Origin: a filamentous cyanobacterium ESFC-1
Lineage (GTDB): Bacteria; Cyanobacteriota; Cyanobacteriia; Cyanobacteriales; Spirulinaceae
DNA length: 64,000 nucleotides
Direction of reading: 5' to 3'
NCBI GenBank assembly: GCA_000380225.1
Contig: KB904821.1
Location: 4,309,987-4,373,986, forward strand
Part shown: positions 52,928 to 62,178 of the stretch, piece by piece
Numbering within the stretch: the stretch's first letter is position 1
How the letters are laid out: every line of letters begins with the position of its first letter
Position numbers and translations under genes: made by a program
Notes under the pieces: model-generated
Told to the model about the DNA's origin: nothing
Database searches by the model: none
The model's input: only the letters and a program-made list of their open reading frames with translations

Positions 52928-54012
52928 GTGGTTCTGAGGCGACCCCGGAAGGGTTACGGGGAACGGTGGTGGCGGTACAGGCTAATTTTTATCAGGTGCG
53001 CTTGGTTGAGGGGACGGTGTTGCTGTGTACGCGGCGATCGCGCCTCAAAAAAATCAATCAATCGGTGATGGTGGGCGATCGCGTTATCGTTGAAGAACCG
53101 GATTGGACGGACGGACGGGGGGTGGTCGCCCAGGTGTTATCCCGTCGCACGGAACTGAAACGCCCCCCAGTGGCGAATGCTGACCAAGTGTTATTAGTTT
53201 TTGCGTTAGCCGAACCCGACCTGGATGTATGGCAGTTGAGCCGCTTTCTAACCACCGCAGAAGCAACGAAACTAGGGGTGCGCTTAGGATTAAACAAAAA
53301 GGACTTGATCTCGCCGTCACACCAGCAGGAATGGCGAGAGAGGTTGCAAGGTTGGGGCTATGACCCGATTTTAATTAGTGTGGCGCAGGATCGAGAAATT
53401 GCGGATTTATGGGATATTTTAGCGGGTAATATTACAATTTTAGCCGGGCCGTCGGGGGTGGGCAAGTCTAGCTTAATTAATCGCTTGATTCCGGCGGTAG
53501 ATTTACGAATTGGGGCGGTTTCGGGGAAACTCAGTCGCGGTCGTCACACGACTCGTCATGTGGAGTTGTTTGAGTTACCAGGTGGGGGCTTATTGGCGGA
53601 TTCTCCGGGGTTTAATAAGCCGAATTTGGAGTGCGAACCGTCTCAGTTGGCGTATTATTTCCCAGAAGCGAGGGAACGATTAGAGGGGGGACAATGCCAG
53701 TTTAGCGATTGTTTACACCGAGACGAGCCGAATTGCGTGGTGCGGGGAGATTGGGAACGCTACGAGCATTATCTCAAGTTTTTAGACGAGGCGATCGCCT
53801 ATCAGGAAGAAGTAGCGCGATCGCCCGACGAAGAAGACAGCATGAAGGTCAAAATGAGCAGTTCTGGGCAGAAACGCTACGAACCCCGCTTAGAAACCAA
53901 AAAATACCGTCGTCAGTCGAGGCGATCGCGCCATCAAGATTTGCAGCAACTTTACGAAGATGCCAGCATTGAGGCGTTAGAAGACGATTTAGAGGACTTG
54001 GAGCCAATCTAA
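52924..54012 (+). CDS. rsgA: Ribosome biogenesis GTPase RsgA
   Basis: RsgA is a circularly permuted GTPase that helps 30S subunit maturation. The 362-residue protein has an N-terminal OB domain (about 10-75), then G4 NKKD, G1 GPSGVGKSSLIN, G2 and G3 DSPGF in permuted order, and a zinc region with CEPSQLAYYFPEAR...CQFSDCLHRDEPNC. Start GTG at 52924 within the tusA stop. The basic C-terminal tail (KKYRRQSRRSRHQ) ends acidic. The end overlaps the convergent hydrolase gene by 24 bp. Confidence 0.95.
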   Translation: MSGSEATPEGLRGTVVAVQANFYQVRLVEGTVLLCTRRSRLKKINQSVMVGDRVIVEEPDWTDGRGVVAQVLSRRTELKRPPVANADQVLLVFALAEPDLDVWQLSRFLTTAEATKLGVRLGLNKKDLISPSHQQEWRERLQGWGYDPILISVAQDREIADLWDILAGNITILAGPSGVGKSSLINRLIPAVDLRIGAVSGKLSRGRHTTRHVELFELPGGGLLADSPGFNKPNLECEPSQLAYYFPEARERLEGGQCQFSDCLHRDEPNCVVRGDWERYEHYLKFLDEAIAYQEEVARSPDEEDSMKVKMSSSGQKRYEPRLETKKYRRQSRRSRHQDLQQLYEDASIEALEDDLEDLEPI

Positions 54013-54876
54013 AATCTCTGCATTCACAATTTTGGGGGCTTCGTCGTGGGGACAATGGCCAGCCCTGGGAATGGTCTGAAATTTCACATCAGCGCGATTG
54101 GCCGCGAGAATTTGGTAGATTTTCGCCCCAGAAATGGGAGTCCAGGGATCATCTTCACCCCAAAGAATCAATAACGGACAATTGACTTGGGGTAGTAATT
54201 CGTCGGGTCTTGGTCCGGGAGGAGCAGTCAGGATCGACGCGAAGACCTTTTGAGCGTTGGGATCGCAGGAGGGCTGATAAATCAAATCTATCAACTCGTC
54301 GGTGACGGCGGCGCGATCGCGATACACCTGTTTGAGGGTACTCCGCAAACGGGATTTACGGCGAATCAGGTTGAAGACCAAGGGCCCGGTAAGAGGAGAA
54401 CTCACAAACTGGGTAAAACCGCCCATCACTAAGCGTAACGGTAAAACCAGTTCTTCGGGGCGATGGTTCAGACCCCCCGCACAGTTAATTAAAATTCCCC
54501 CTGCGGCCATTTCCGGGAAGTGGGCGATCGCCATTAAACTGAGTAAACCGCCAATAGAATTACCGACAAAAACCGTGGGGGTTTGGATTTTTTCGAGCCA
54601 AAAATCTCGTAACTGTTGCAGCCACAACTCCACGGTATAATCTCTGACGGGTTTATCCGAACCGCCGAAACCCAGTAGGTCTATGGCGTAGACTTGATAG
54701 CCAGAATCGGCTAAAACCGGGATATTTTTGCGCCAATGACCGATGGATGCACCAAAGCCGTGAACAAGTAATAAAGGCTGACCTTGACCTTGGACGGTGT
54801 AGGTGATGGTATGACCTTGCCAAGTCCAGGTTTGCGGGGTCAGGGCTGTTTTTTTGAGGGTAGGGGATGCGCTCAT
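53989..54876 (-). CDS. Alpha/beta-fold hydrolase
   Basis: A 295-residue hydrolase. The oxyanion segment is LLLVHGFGASIGHW, the nucleophile elbow GNSIGG with Ser, the acid Asp is in WGEDDPWTP and the histidine in RAGHCPHDEAPK. The arrangement resembles the cyanobacterial/plant group that includes pheophytinase-like and haloalkane-dehalogenase-like enzymes. The substrate is unknown. Its 3' end overlaps rsgA by 24 bp on the opposite strand. Confidence 0.87.
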   Translation of the reverse strand: MSASPTLKKTALTPQTWTWQGHTITYTVQGQGQPLLLVHGFGASIGHWRKNIPVLADSGYQVYAIDLLGFGGSDKPVRDYTVELWLQQLRDFWLEKIQTPTVFVGNSIGGLLSLMAIAHFPEMAAGGILINCAGGLNHRPEELVLPLRLVMGGFTQFVSSPLTGPLVFNLIRRKSRLRSTLKQVYRDRAAVTDELIDLIYQPSCDPNAQKVFASILTAPPGPRPDELLPQVNCPLLILWGEDDPWTPISGAKIYQILAANRADVKFQTIPRAGHCPHDEAPKIVNAEILDWLQVL

Positions 54877-54952
54877 AGCAAGTGAGTTGGGGTTGTAATG
54901 AAAGGGCTATGTTGAGGTTATCTTAATATTCCTTTACATTTTACCGCAATTT

Positions 54953-55510
54953 CTAAGCATCGGGCTTTTGCAGGGGGATAGAATTGGTATTGTCGGACGG
55001 TAGAATTGTTTTTAATTTCGCTACATTTTCAGAATTTAAAGTTAGTTTGACTTCAATATTTTGAGCTTCGTCTTGTAGTAAGAGAACCAGGCGATCGCCC
55101 ATTTTTGCCCCGGCAATTTTAGGATTCTCCAAGTTATAACTTTGATAAATAGTTTGGGGTTTGGTGATACGAATGACTAGGTTTTGTTGTGCTTGCGAGT
55201 AAATATAGAGTTGCTGTTTATCTGTATTTAATTCGAGTTTTGTTGGGGTAATACTGCGTTCTTGTTCGCTTTTAGGACTGTGCCAATATAAAGTAATACC
55301 GCCGACTCTGGTTTGAGTTAGGGTTAGCTTTTCGTCAAAACGTTGGGCTTCCCAGTTGGCATCTTCGGCTTGGTTTGTAGCGGGGAGAAGCCGTTGAGCG
55401 AAGATAATTTCTTGATTCTCTAGTTCTAACCACCACTGACTCGCGGTTTCAAAATTCGTGCTATTGTCAGGGTTTGGGCTGTTTAGTTCCCAGATAACTT
55501 GATTCGACAT
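54953..55510 (-). CDS. Hypothetical protein, beta-rich
   Basis: A 185-residue soluble protein, rich in N, Q and T, with many alternating strands (IYIYSQAQQNLVIRITKP, GDRLVLLLQDEAQNIEVKLTL). No signal peptide or recognised domain. The gene is divergent from the kinase-like gene at 55531, with only 20 bp between starts, so they share a very short control region. TTCACCTC (GAGGTGAA on the minus strand) lies directly before its ATG as ribosome binding site. Confidence 0.65.
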   Translation of the reverse strand: MSNQVIWELNSPNPDNSTNFETASQWWLELENQEIIFAQRLLPATNQAEDANWEAQRFDEKLTLTQTRVGGITLYWHSPKSEQERSITPTKLELNTDKQQLYIYSQAQQNLVIRITKPQTIYQSYNLENPKIAGAKMGDRLVLLLQDEAQNIEVKLTLNSENVAKLKTILPSDNTNSIPLQKPDA

Positions 55511-55530
55511 TTTTCACCTCAAAGTATAGT

Positions 55531-56463
55531 ATGGCTGTTTTTGATTATAAATTGTTTAGCGAGACTCAACCACTCATTGCCCAAGCCCAACAAGATTTGA
55601 TGTCTCCTCAAGCTTTTTATCGAGCTTGTCAACGTTTAAAAGCAAAATCGCCTCATCCTCTTTATTTTGCTTTACTGCATCAAAAGTTAGATTTTCTACC
55701 GCAAGATTTCGGGTTGTTCGAGGTTTTAAAGGTTTTAGATTATTTAGCTGATCGATTTCGGAATGAGCCGCCTGTTTGTCCTCAAACTTGGGTGGTTATT
55801 AAGTCTAAAGTTAGATTGCACAATAAAACGATTAATTGCCTCATAATTAATCCCAATCATAATTTTATTTCTTCTAAAAATAGTTTAAAGCTAACCTTAG
55901 AAAGCTATGGCGAAGGAATGATAGGTCGGGTTATAAAACTAAGGATTAACGAGGGTAAATCGTTAGCATTTAAAACATTTTTCGATCCCGATTTCGTGTG
56001 GCAGCATGGCGTTTTTGCCGAAATACCCTTGGGGATTTGGTTGACTTCCCAAGGCGTTACTAAAGACTTACCTATTTTTAAATTAGCTGGGGAAACTTGG
56101 GCAATTTGGGAATGGATTGATGATGATATTTCCCCCCAGCAGCGCGAGGGTCTTTCTTATCGCTGCATCGCTCAAAAATATAATCTCATTGCCTTAAATC
56201 CCCTTAATCGCAGTAATTATAACCCCCACAATATGCGCTTAGACTTAGGGGGTATTCAGCCCAATTTTCGGGGACGGCGTTGGCTGGCAATTATGCGGGG
56301 AACTCGCTTTTATAGCCGTAAATTGCGACAAGAGGGCCTGGGTTTCTTGAAAGCTTACCTCAATCGCGATCGCGTCCGCTACCTAAGTCAAAGGCTATCT
56401 CGCGAATTGGGTCTGCTGTTCTGGGGACAGAAAAGCCGTAGGCGATCGCGGCGTATGTTCTAG
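55531..56463 (+). CDS. Uncharacterised protein with kinase-like core
   Basis: A 310-residue protein I do not recognise as a named family. The middle resembles a degraded protein kinase: a glycine-containing loop ESYGEGMIGRVIKLRI (about 128-143), a possible beta-3 lysine in LAFKTFF, a helix with Glu (AEIPLGIWL), a hinge-like IWEWIDDD and NYNPHNMRLDLGGI. In that last stretch the conserved Asn and the following Asp could replace the HxDxxxxN...DG elements, while the catalytic Asp would be Asn. The N-terminal 100 residues are helical; the C-terminus is very basic (GQKSRRRSRRMF). It may be a pseudokinase or atypical kinase, or the likeness may be chance. rseP follows after 40 bp. Confidence 0.55.
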   Translation: MAVFDYKLFSETQPLIAQAQQDLMSPQAFYRACQRLKAKSPHPLYFALLHQKLDFLPQDFGLFEVLKVLDYLADRFRNEPPVCPQTWVVIKSKVRLHNKTINCLIINPNHNFISSKNSLKLTLESYGEGMIGRVIKLRINEGKSLAFKTFFDPDFVWQHGVFAEIPLGIWLTSQGVTKDLPIFKLAGETWAIWEWIDDDISPQQREGLSYRCIAQKYNLIALNPLNRSNYNPHNMRLDLGGIQPNFRGRRWLAIMRGTRFYSRKLRQEGLGFLKAYLNRDRVRYLSQRLSRELGLLFWGQKSRRRSRRMF

Positions 56464-56503
56464 AATGAATAAAAGTTTAGCAACATTAAGATTATTAACA
56501 ATT

Positions 56504-57592
56504 ATGTTCGTTTTGGCCGCGATCGCCGTTCTCGCCGTATTAATTGTCGTTCATGAACTCGGTCACTTTGCAGCAGCCCGACTGCAAAATATCCACGTTA
56601 ACCGCTTTTCCATTGGTTTTGGGCCGGTTTTACTGAAATATCAAGGGACTGAAACCGAATATGCCCTCCGTGCTTTTCCTTTAGGCGGTTTTGTCGGTTT
56701 TCCTGACGATGACCCCGACAGCGAAATCCCCCCCGACGACCCTGACTTACTCCGCAATCGTCCCATTCTCGACCGGGCTATTGTCATTAGCGCCGGAGTT
56801 ATTGCGAATTTAATCTTTGCTTACTTCGTCCTTGCTGGTCAAGCGGCTGTTATCGGCATTCCTCAAGGCTTCACTTATGAACCGGGAGTTACGGTAACCC
56901 AAGTGATTACCCAAGATTCCCCTGCGGCCCAGGCCGATTTACGCATGGGTGACACAATCATCGCGATTGACTCCCAACCTCTCCCCGCTTCTGACGAAGC
57001 CGCTATCACCCTCAAAGACGTTATTGAAAACTCTCCGAATCAGCCCTTAAGCCTCACGGTTCAACGCAACGACAACCAACTCGATTTAACCGTAACTCCC
57101 GATGACAAAGGGGGTAAAGGTCGCATTGGCATTGGTTTAGCCCCCAATCGCCTCGTCACGCGGGAACGACCCCAAAACATCTTACAAGCTTTTAGCGTTG
57201 GGGCAGAGCAATTTCAACGCATTACTGCTTTGACGGTTCAAGGTTTTGGTCGTTTGATTAGCAACTTTGGTGAAACTGCCACTCAAGTCGCCGGGCCTGT
57301 GGCTATTGTAGATATTGGGGCAAAAATGGCCCAAACCGATGCCAGCAGTTTATTCCAGTTTGGGGCATTAATCAGCATTAACCTGGCGATTATTAATATC
57401 TTGCCCTTACCTGCCCTTGATGGCGGTCAACTGGCGTTTTTACTCATCGAAGGTGTGCGCGGGAAGCCCTTACCGAATCGGGTACAAGAAAGCATTATGC
57501 AAACGGGTTTAGTGTTGTTACTGGGTTTAGGGATGTTCCTGATAATCCGCGATACCGCTAACTTGGACGTGTTCCAACAACTATTCCAGTAA
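56504..57592 (+). CDS. rseP: Site-2 intramembrane metalloprotease RseP
   Basis: RseP cleaves membrane-embedded substrates such as anti-sigma factors after a first cut by another protease. The 362-residue protein has the zinc motif HELGH in the first membrane span, a GFGPVLLKYQG segment, one PDZ domain (about 115-205, including DSPAAQADLRMGDTI), and the third zinc ligand in LPLPALDGGQ. Three to four membrane spans. The start is placed at 56504, where the family begins; an ATG at 56465 is also in frame. nth follows after 3 bp. Confidence 0.93.
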   Translation: MFVLAAIAVLAVLIVVHELGHFAAARLQNIHVNRFSIGFGPVLLKYQGTETEYALRAFPLGGFVGFPDDDPDSEIPPDDPDLLRNRPILDRAIVISAGVIANLIFAYFVLAGQAAVIGIPQGFTYEPGVTVTQVITQDSPAAQADLRMGDTIIAIDSQPLPASDEAAITLKDVIENSPNQPLSLTVQRNDNQLDLTVTPDDKGGKGRIGIGLAPNRLVTRERPQNILQAFSVGAEQFQRITALTVQGFGRLISNFGETATQVAGPVAIVDIGAKMAQTDASSLFQFGALISINLAIINILPLPALDGGQLAFLLIEGVRGKPLPNRVQESIMQTGLVLLLGLGMFLIIRDTANLDVFQQLFQ

Positions 57593-57595
57593 TTT

Positions 57596-58252
57596 ATGGC
57601 CAGCTTGACTCGTAAGCTTGCATCCAAAAAAGTGCGATCGCTTGAGATATTATTGCGTCTCAAGCGGTTGTATCCTGACGCAACCTGTAGCTTGACTTAC
57701 GACAGTCCCGTTCAACTGCTGGTTGCGACGATTCTCTCAGCCCAATGTACCGACGAACGGGTGAATAAAGTCACCCCAGGGTTATTTAGTCGTTTCCCCG
57801 ACGCACAAGCCCTTGCAGGGGCAAATCGTGAGGAATTAGAAACTTTGATTCGTTCGACGGGGTTTTATCGCAATAAAGCCAAAAATATTCAGGGGGCTTG
57901 TGACAAAATTGTGCGAGAATTTGGGGGAAAAGTGCCGCAACGGATGGAAGAACTCCTGACCCTTCCCGGAGTCGCCCGTAAAACCGCCAATGTCGTCCTA
58001 GCCCATGCTTTCGGTATCCTTGAGGGGGTAACGGTGGATACCCACGTTAAACGCCTCAGCCAACGCTTAGGACTCACCACCCAAAAAGACCCAGTTCGCA
58101 TCGAACGAGATTTGATGAAATTGATTCCCCAACCGGATTGGGAAAACTGGTCGATTCGCTTAATCTATCACGGTCGGGCTGTGTGTAAAGCCCGTAAGCC
58201 GGATTGTCAGAATTGTGTTTTAGCCGATTTGTGTCCGAGTGCAGAATTATAG
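57596..58252 (+). CDS. nth: Endonuclease III (DNA glycosylase/AP lyase)
   Basis: A 218-residue base-excision repair enzyme that removes oxidised pyrimidines. The helix-hairpin-helix reads LPGVARKTANVVLAHAFG, with the catalytic Lys in it and the Asp in VDTHVKRLSQRLG. The C-terminal cysteines CKARKPDCQNCVLADLC (C-x6-C-x2-C-x5-C) bind the [4Fe-4S] cluster. Starts 3 bp after rseP and is therefore in one operon. A CTCTCCCACGGGAGATGG hairpin at 58279-58296 follows. Confidence 0.96.
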   Translation: MASLTRKLASKKVRSLEILLRLKRLYPDATCSLTYDSPVQLLVATILSAQCTDERVNKVTPGLFSRFPDAQALAGANREELETLIRSTGFYRNKAKNIQGACDKIVREFGGKVPQRMEELLTLPGVARKTANVVLAHAFGILEGVTVDTHVKRLSQRLGLTTQKDPVRIERDLMKLIPQPDWENWSIRLIYHGRAVCKARKPDCQNCVLADLCPSAEL

Positions 58253-58355
58253 CGGTCAGCCCTCACCCCAAACCACTCTCCCACGGGAGATGGGCTTATC
58301 GTTCTGGATTAAAAACAAAGAAAGAAATTTGACGTTATCCCAGAAATTAAATAAC

Positions 58356-58589
58356 TTATCCCACTAACTTCATCGCAGCATCCACAGGTAACTGCCAAGA
58401 ATTGTTTTCCTCCAAACGCTTTGAGAAAAAGAGAATTTCGAGATTTTCTATTTCTCCCGATTCCGGATTCAGACGCGCCACAATCTCATCCCCAATTTCT
58501 TCTGATTCTTGTTCGGAATAAGGAGAACAAACATCAATATAAAGAATATCCCCCATCTTGTCGTAGCGAAATGTCAACTTTTTGTCCAT
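58356..58589 (-). CDS. DUF2283-family protein, putative antitoxin
   Basis: A 77-residue protein. DUF2283 is recognised by KLTFRYDKMGDILYIDVCSPY and the IVARLNPESGEIENLEILFF stretch. These small acidic proteins often sit directly after a small nuclease-like gene. The ATG at 58589 overlaps the end of the upstream gene (58574) by 16 bases, an arrangement typical of toxin-antitoxin or other tightly coupled pairs. An antitoxin role is inference from neighbourhood. Confidence 0.75.
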   Translation of the reverse strand: MDKKLTFRYDKMGDILYIDVCSPYSEQESEEIGDEIVARLNPESGEIENLEILFFSKRLEENNSWQLPVDAAMKLVG

Positions 58590-58906
58590 ATCACCGTACC
58601 TCCCGTGATTTTTCGCGCTGTATAAATAGTAACGATCCAGGGTTGATTTGTTTCTGTCTGCGAAACTACCACCACCACTAAAAACCGTCCTGTCCGAATT
58701 GTAGAAAACCACTTAGAAAAAAGGAGCGCTGTTTCATCCCGACTGCTTTGACGCACCAAATCCGGATCGGCCAAAGTCTCTGATAATTGTTGAGTATAAT
58801 CTGGTAATGTCCCTGGATGAGTTTCGACAATGTGCTGCTCTCGCTCTTGACTCAACTCAACTTCTGCATCTAGGTAAGGACAAGAAAACAATATATTTTC
58901 TCTCAT
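58574..58906 (-). CDS. Small RelE/PBECR-like protein, putative toxin
   Basis: A 110-residue protein. Features: ELSQEREQHIVETHPGTLP (a helix with conserved His), a core of ADPDLVRQS, and a strand block TGRFLVVVVVSQTE, then WIVTIYTARKITGG. The order is that of the phage-associated and chromosomal nuclease-like family with a barnase/EndoU/RelE-type fold. The start is placed at 58906 (MRENILFSCP), as upstream codons look non-coding. Paired with the overlapping DUF2283 gene. Nuclease activity is unproven. Confidence 0.65.
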   Translation of the reverse strand: MRENILFSCPYLDAEVELSQEREQHIVETHPGTLPDYTQQLSETLADPDLVRQSSRDETALLFSKWFSTIRTGRFLVVVVVSQTETNQPWIVTIYTARKITGGTVIWTKS

Positions 58907-59002
58907 GCTAAAAATATCGAGGATGCTTACCACTACATCAACTTCCTTCGCTTTATCTTGAGCAGGGTTTAAGATATTGAAGTTAACGCTGTAGCCCTAG
59001 AA

Positions 59003-60145
59003 ATGTATCTCAAGTCCCTGCATCTCAATCGCTTTCGCAACTATCGCGATCGCGAGGTACAATTTGATGCTCAGAAAACTATTGTCGTGGGCAATAATGC
59101 CCAAGGCAAATCTAATTTATTAGAAGCGGTGGAGTTGCTGGCGACCCTTAAAAGCCATCGTACCAGTCGCGATCGCGATTTGGTTAGAGACGGGGACGAA
59201 ATCGCTCGCGTGAGTGCTACAGTAAAACGCAGCTATGGCGAAACAGATATGGCGATTACCCTGCGAAAGCAAGGCCGACGGGTCGTAACGCGCAATTCTG
59301 AGAACTTACGCCGTCAAATGGACTTTTTAGGGGCAATTAACGCCGTACAGTTTTCGAGTTTAGATTTAGATTTAGTGCGGGGTTCCCCGGATACCCGTCG
59401 CAGTTGGGTAGATGGTTTATTAATTCAACTCGAACCGGTTTATGCTTACATTTTGCAGCAGTACAATAATGTATTGCGTCAGCGAAATGCCCTTCTCAAA
59501 AAGATTCGCAACCTCGAAGAAAACCCCCCCAGTCGCGAGTTAACCGCCCAATTAGCCTTGTGGGATGCACAACTAGCCGCTCATGGTTCGCGGGTGACGC
59601 GGCGGCGTGCTAGGGTGTTAGAACGACTTGCTCCGATCGCGCAATCTTGGCATCAGCAGATTAGCGGCGAAACGGAAGTGCTAGAGATTAAGTATGCTCC
59701 GAATGTGGCGCGATCGCAAGATGACCCCGAACAAGTCCAACAAGCTTTTCTAGAGAAAATTCAGCAGCGTCGCGTCGCAGAACAAAACCTGGGAACAACG
59801 GTCGTCGGGCCTCATCGAGACGAAGTAGACTTGATTATTAATCATACCCCGGCGCGGTCTTATGGCTCCCAAGGACAGCAACGCACTTTGGTTTTAGCCC
59901 TGAAGTTAGCCGAACTCAAACTGATTGAAGAAGTCATCGGAGAACCGCCGTTACTGCTACTCGATGACGTTTTAGCCGAACTAGACCCCAATCGCCAAAA
60001 CCAACTCTTAGAGGCGATTCAAGACCGCTTTCAGACAATTATTACAACTACCCATATTCACTCATTTGACGATCAATGGCTGCAAAATTCTCAGATTCTC
60101 ACAGTTGAAGCCGGGGAGATTCATCCTTTCGTCCCCAATATCTAA
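59003..60145 (+). CDS. recF: DNA replication and repair protein RecF
   Basis: RecF is an SMC-like ATPase that loads RecA at gapped DNA together with RecO/RecR. The 380-residue protein has Walker A GNNAQGKSNLLE, the RecF-typical LHLNRFRNYRD start, the signature motif SQGQQRTLVLALKLAE and Walker B LLLLDDVLAELD. Length is usual. No dnaA, dnaN or gyrB is nearby, as common in cyanobacteria. Confidence 0.96.
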   Translation: MYLKSLHLNRFRNYRDREVQFDAQKTIVVGNNAQGKSNLLEAVELLATLKSHRTSRDRDLVRDGDEIARVSATVKRSYGETDMAITLRKQGRRVVTRNSENLRRQMDFLGAINAVQFSSLDLDLVRGSPDTRRSWVDGLLIQLEPVYAYILQQYNNVLRQRNALLKKIRNLEENPPSRELTAQLALWDAQLAAHGSRVTRRRARVLERLAPIAQSWHQQISGETEVLEIKYAPNVARSQDDPEQVQQAFLEKIQQRRVAEQNLGTTVVGPHRDEVDLIINHTPARSYGSQGQQRTLVLALKLAELKLIEEVIGEPPLLLLDDVLAELDPNRQNQLLEAIQDRFQTIITTTHIHSFDDQWLQNSQILTVEAGEIHPFVPNI

Positions 60146-60273
60146 TTATCGCGGCTTTACGATTACCATTTCGATCGAGGTGACGCAAGTTTTCTTAGCG
60201 CTCCTTCATATTTTGGATAACTTTTGTTAATATTTTTAATGTAACCCAATCACAAACTTAGTTTTAAAAACTT

Positions 60274-60636
60274 ATGGCTGGATTTTTTGGCTTATTCGGT
60301 GGCAAGAACAAAGACGAAGCATATTACCTAGACGCAGATGATGCGAAAACCTTGGGTGATATCAACTATATGCGGACTCCGAATAAAAGCCGCCGCACTT
60401 TCCCGAAAACCTTGAAAAACCCCGAAGGCTTTGAAATCGAAAACGAAATTTCCGCGATGGAAATGCGCGAAATCACCGAAAATGGTGTCGCAAAGCCCAA
60501 ATCTATCAACCAATCGAACAACAACGGTAACTCTCAGTCCCAATCCAACGGGAATAGCAGCTTTAGCAACAAGCGTCGTCCCTCCGAAAGCGGTATGGAT
60601 GTATGGCGCAACATGGCCAAAGATATGCGTAAATAA
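60274..60636 (+). CDS. Conserved cyanobacterial hypothetical protein
   Basis: A 120-residue soluble protein: MAGFFGLFGGKNKDEAYYLD at the start, AKTLGDINYMRTPNKSRRTFPKT, an Asn/Ser/Gln-rich low-complexity segment (about 78-100) and the C-terminal helix DVWRNMAKDMRK. The two ends are of the kind conserved across cyanobacteria. No function known to me. It follows recF by 128 bp of AT-rich sequence that likely holds its own promoter. Confidence 0.75.
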   Translation: MAGFFGLFGGKNKDEAYYLDADDAKTLGDINYMRTPNKSRRTFPKTLKNPEGFEIENEISAMEMREITENGVAKPKSINQSNNNGNSQSQSNGNSSFSNKRRPSESGMDVWRNMAKDMRK

Positions 60637-60801
60637 GTTTAACGTCGAGAGTTATTAACTCAAAACTTGAGAGACTGGCGATCGCGGGCGTTTTTGCGTC
60701 TGTATTTGCCAGTCATTAGAAGCGACGGGAAAACCACTTATTAAATGGGTGGGAAAAATAGTCTCCCGTCGCTTTGTCATTGGTAAATATAAATAACGAA
60801 T

Positions 60802-62100
60802 TTACAAGCCAAATTCCTGCAAACGTAACTGACTCGACTGTACGCGATCGCGATTGATTTTACCCTGTTTCTCGGCGTTTAATACGGCATTTATCGCAGG
60901 ATAATAGAGACTCGGATCGTAAGCAATTAAAATCAAATCGACTCCTGCATTTAACGCCGCAATTGTGGCTTGTTTTAACCCCAACTCGCTACGATAAACC
61001 GCCTGCATACAAAAGTCATCTGTAATCAAAATACCGTCGTATTGCCATTTTTCTCGTAACAATTTCCCGACAACTTCTGCCGACAAAGAAACAGCGCGAT
61101 CTGCATCCAACTCCGTTAAGTTAACATGACCCAACATTGTTACAGTTTTAGGGTTTTGCATTAACTGTCGAAAGGGTAGCCAATCTTCTTTTTGTAAAAC
61201 TGCAATTGGTGTCGCTAAAGCGGCTGGTTTGAGATGGGTATCTTCTGTGACTCGTCCTAAACCGGGAAAATGTTTCAGAGTACAATAAACCTTGTATTGG
61301 GCTAAAGTTTGACAATACCAATCCGCAACTTTGGTAACAACTTCGGCATCGCTAGAAATAGCCCGTTTGTAAATTTTGGAATATTTATCTTCGGGATTAA
61401 TAATGTTTTTATTCAAATCAACAACGGGTGCAAAATTTAAATTGATGCCTAAATCCGCTAAATCTTGCCCTTGAATGGTTGCATATTTTTCGATTTCTGC
61501 TTGCAAAATCTCCTCATTTTCTGCTGTCGCTACAATTTGAGAAATTGGCGGCAATTTGGTCAAAGGAGGAGATAACCGGGAAACAATCCCTCCTTCTTGA
61601 TCTGTGGCAATCCATAAAGGATTTAAGTTATTTTCTTGACGGATTTGTTGGAGTTGAGCAATTTCTTGTTTAATTTCATTTTTAGTTTTGTTTTCGATGT
61701 TACGCTTCGTTATAAATACCCCTGCAACTGCTCCTTTTTTAACTAAATTTTCGGCTTCTGATAAATTGCGATAACCGACAATAAAATGCTGACCAAATTC
61801 CTGTAAAACCGCAGGATTAGCATTTAAAACTTGATATTTTTGGACTTGAAACTGTATCTCATTTCCCCAAAAAAGAGTTAAAGAAAGAGTCGCGATCGCG
61901 AGTAAACTACGATCGCGTACATTAGTATTTGACTGTAAATTACCCAATAGCGCGATCGCGAACAAGCCGATACTTAAACCCAAACTACTCCACCACAAAA
62001 CAGCCCGAAGGCTTGCCACAAAAGGAGTATGAAGATAAAAACTCAGAATCGCGATCGCGATCGCCCCCAAAACCAGCAAAACCTTGCCAAATCTAGTCAT
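60802..62100 (-). CDS. GH3 beta-N-acetylglucosaminidase-like enzyme with membrane anchor
   Basis: About 432 residues. Three N-terminal hydrophobic segments (about 5-25, 34-55 and 68-83) are followed by a glycoside hydrolase family 3 TIM-barrel domain. Visible are ATDQEGGIVSRL, GINLNFAPVVDL, KHFPGLGRVTEDTHL (acid/base Asp-His pair of NagZ type) and the nucleophile Asp in ILITDDFCMQAV. It would remove N-acetylglucosamine from cell-wall fragments or glycans outside the cytoplasm. Soluble NagZ lacks such an anchor. The start at 62100 (MTRFGK) is chosen over an upstream frame with a Cys-rich, non-family sequence. Confidence 0.85.
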   Translation of the reverse strand: MTRFGKVLLVLGAIAIAILSFYLHTPFVASLRAVLWWSSLGLSIGLFAIALLGNLQSNTNVRDRSLLAIATLSLTLFWGNEIQFQVQKYQVLNANPAVLQEFGQHFIVGYRNLSEAENLVKKGAVAGVFITKRNIENKTKNEIKQEIAQLQQIRQENNLNPLWIATDQEGGIVSRLSPPLTKLPPISQIVATAENEEILQAEIEKYATIQGQDLADLGINLNFAPVVDLNKNIINPEDKYSKIYKRAISSDAEVVTKVADWYCQTLAQYKVYCTLKHFPGLGRVTEDTHLKPAALATPIAVLQKEDWLPFRQLMQNPKTVTMLGHVNLTELDADRAVSLSAEVVGKLLREKWQYDGILITDDFCMQAVYRSELGLKQATIAALNAGVDLILIAYDPSLYYPAINAVLNAEKQGKINRDRVQSSQLRLQEFGL

Positions 62101-62178
62101 TTTATAACAACACCATAATCTGTAAATCAAGGCGTGTTTTAACTACACTGGATATAGTTTAATTTCGGAACTGTTGCC

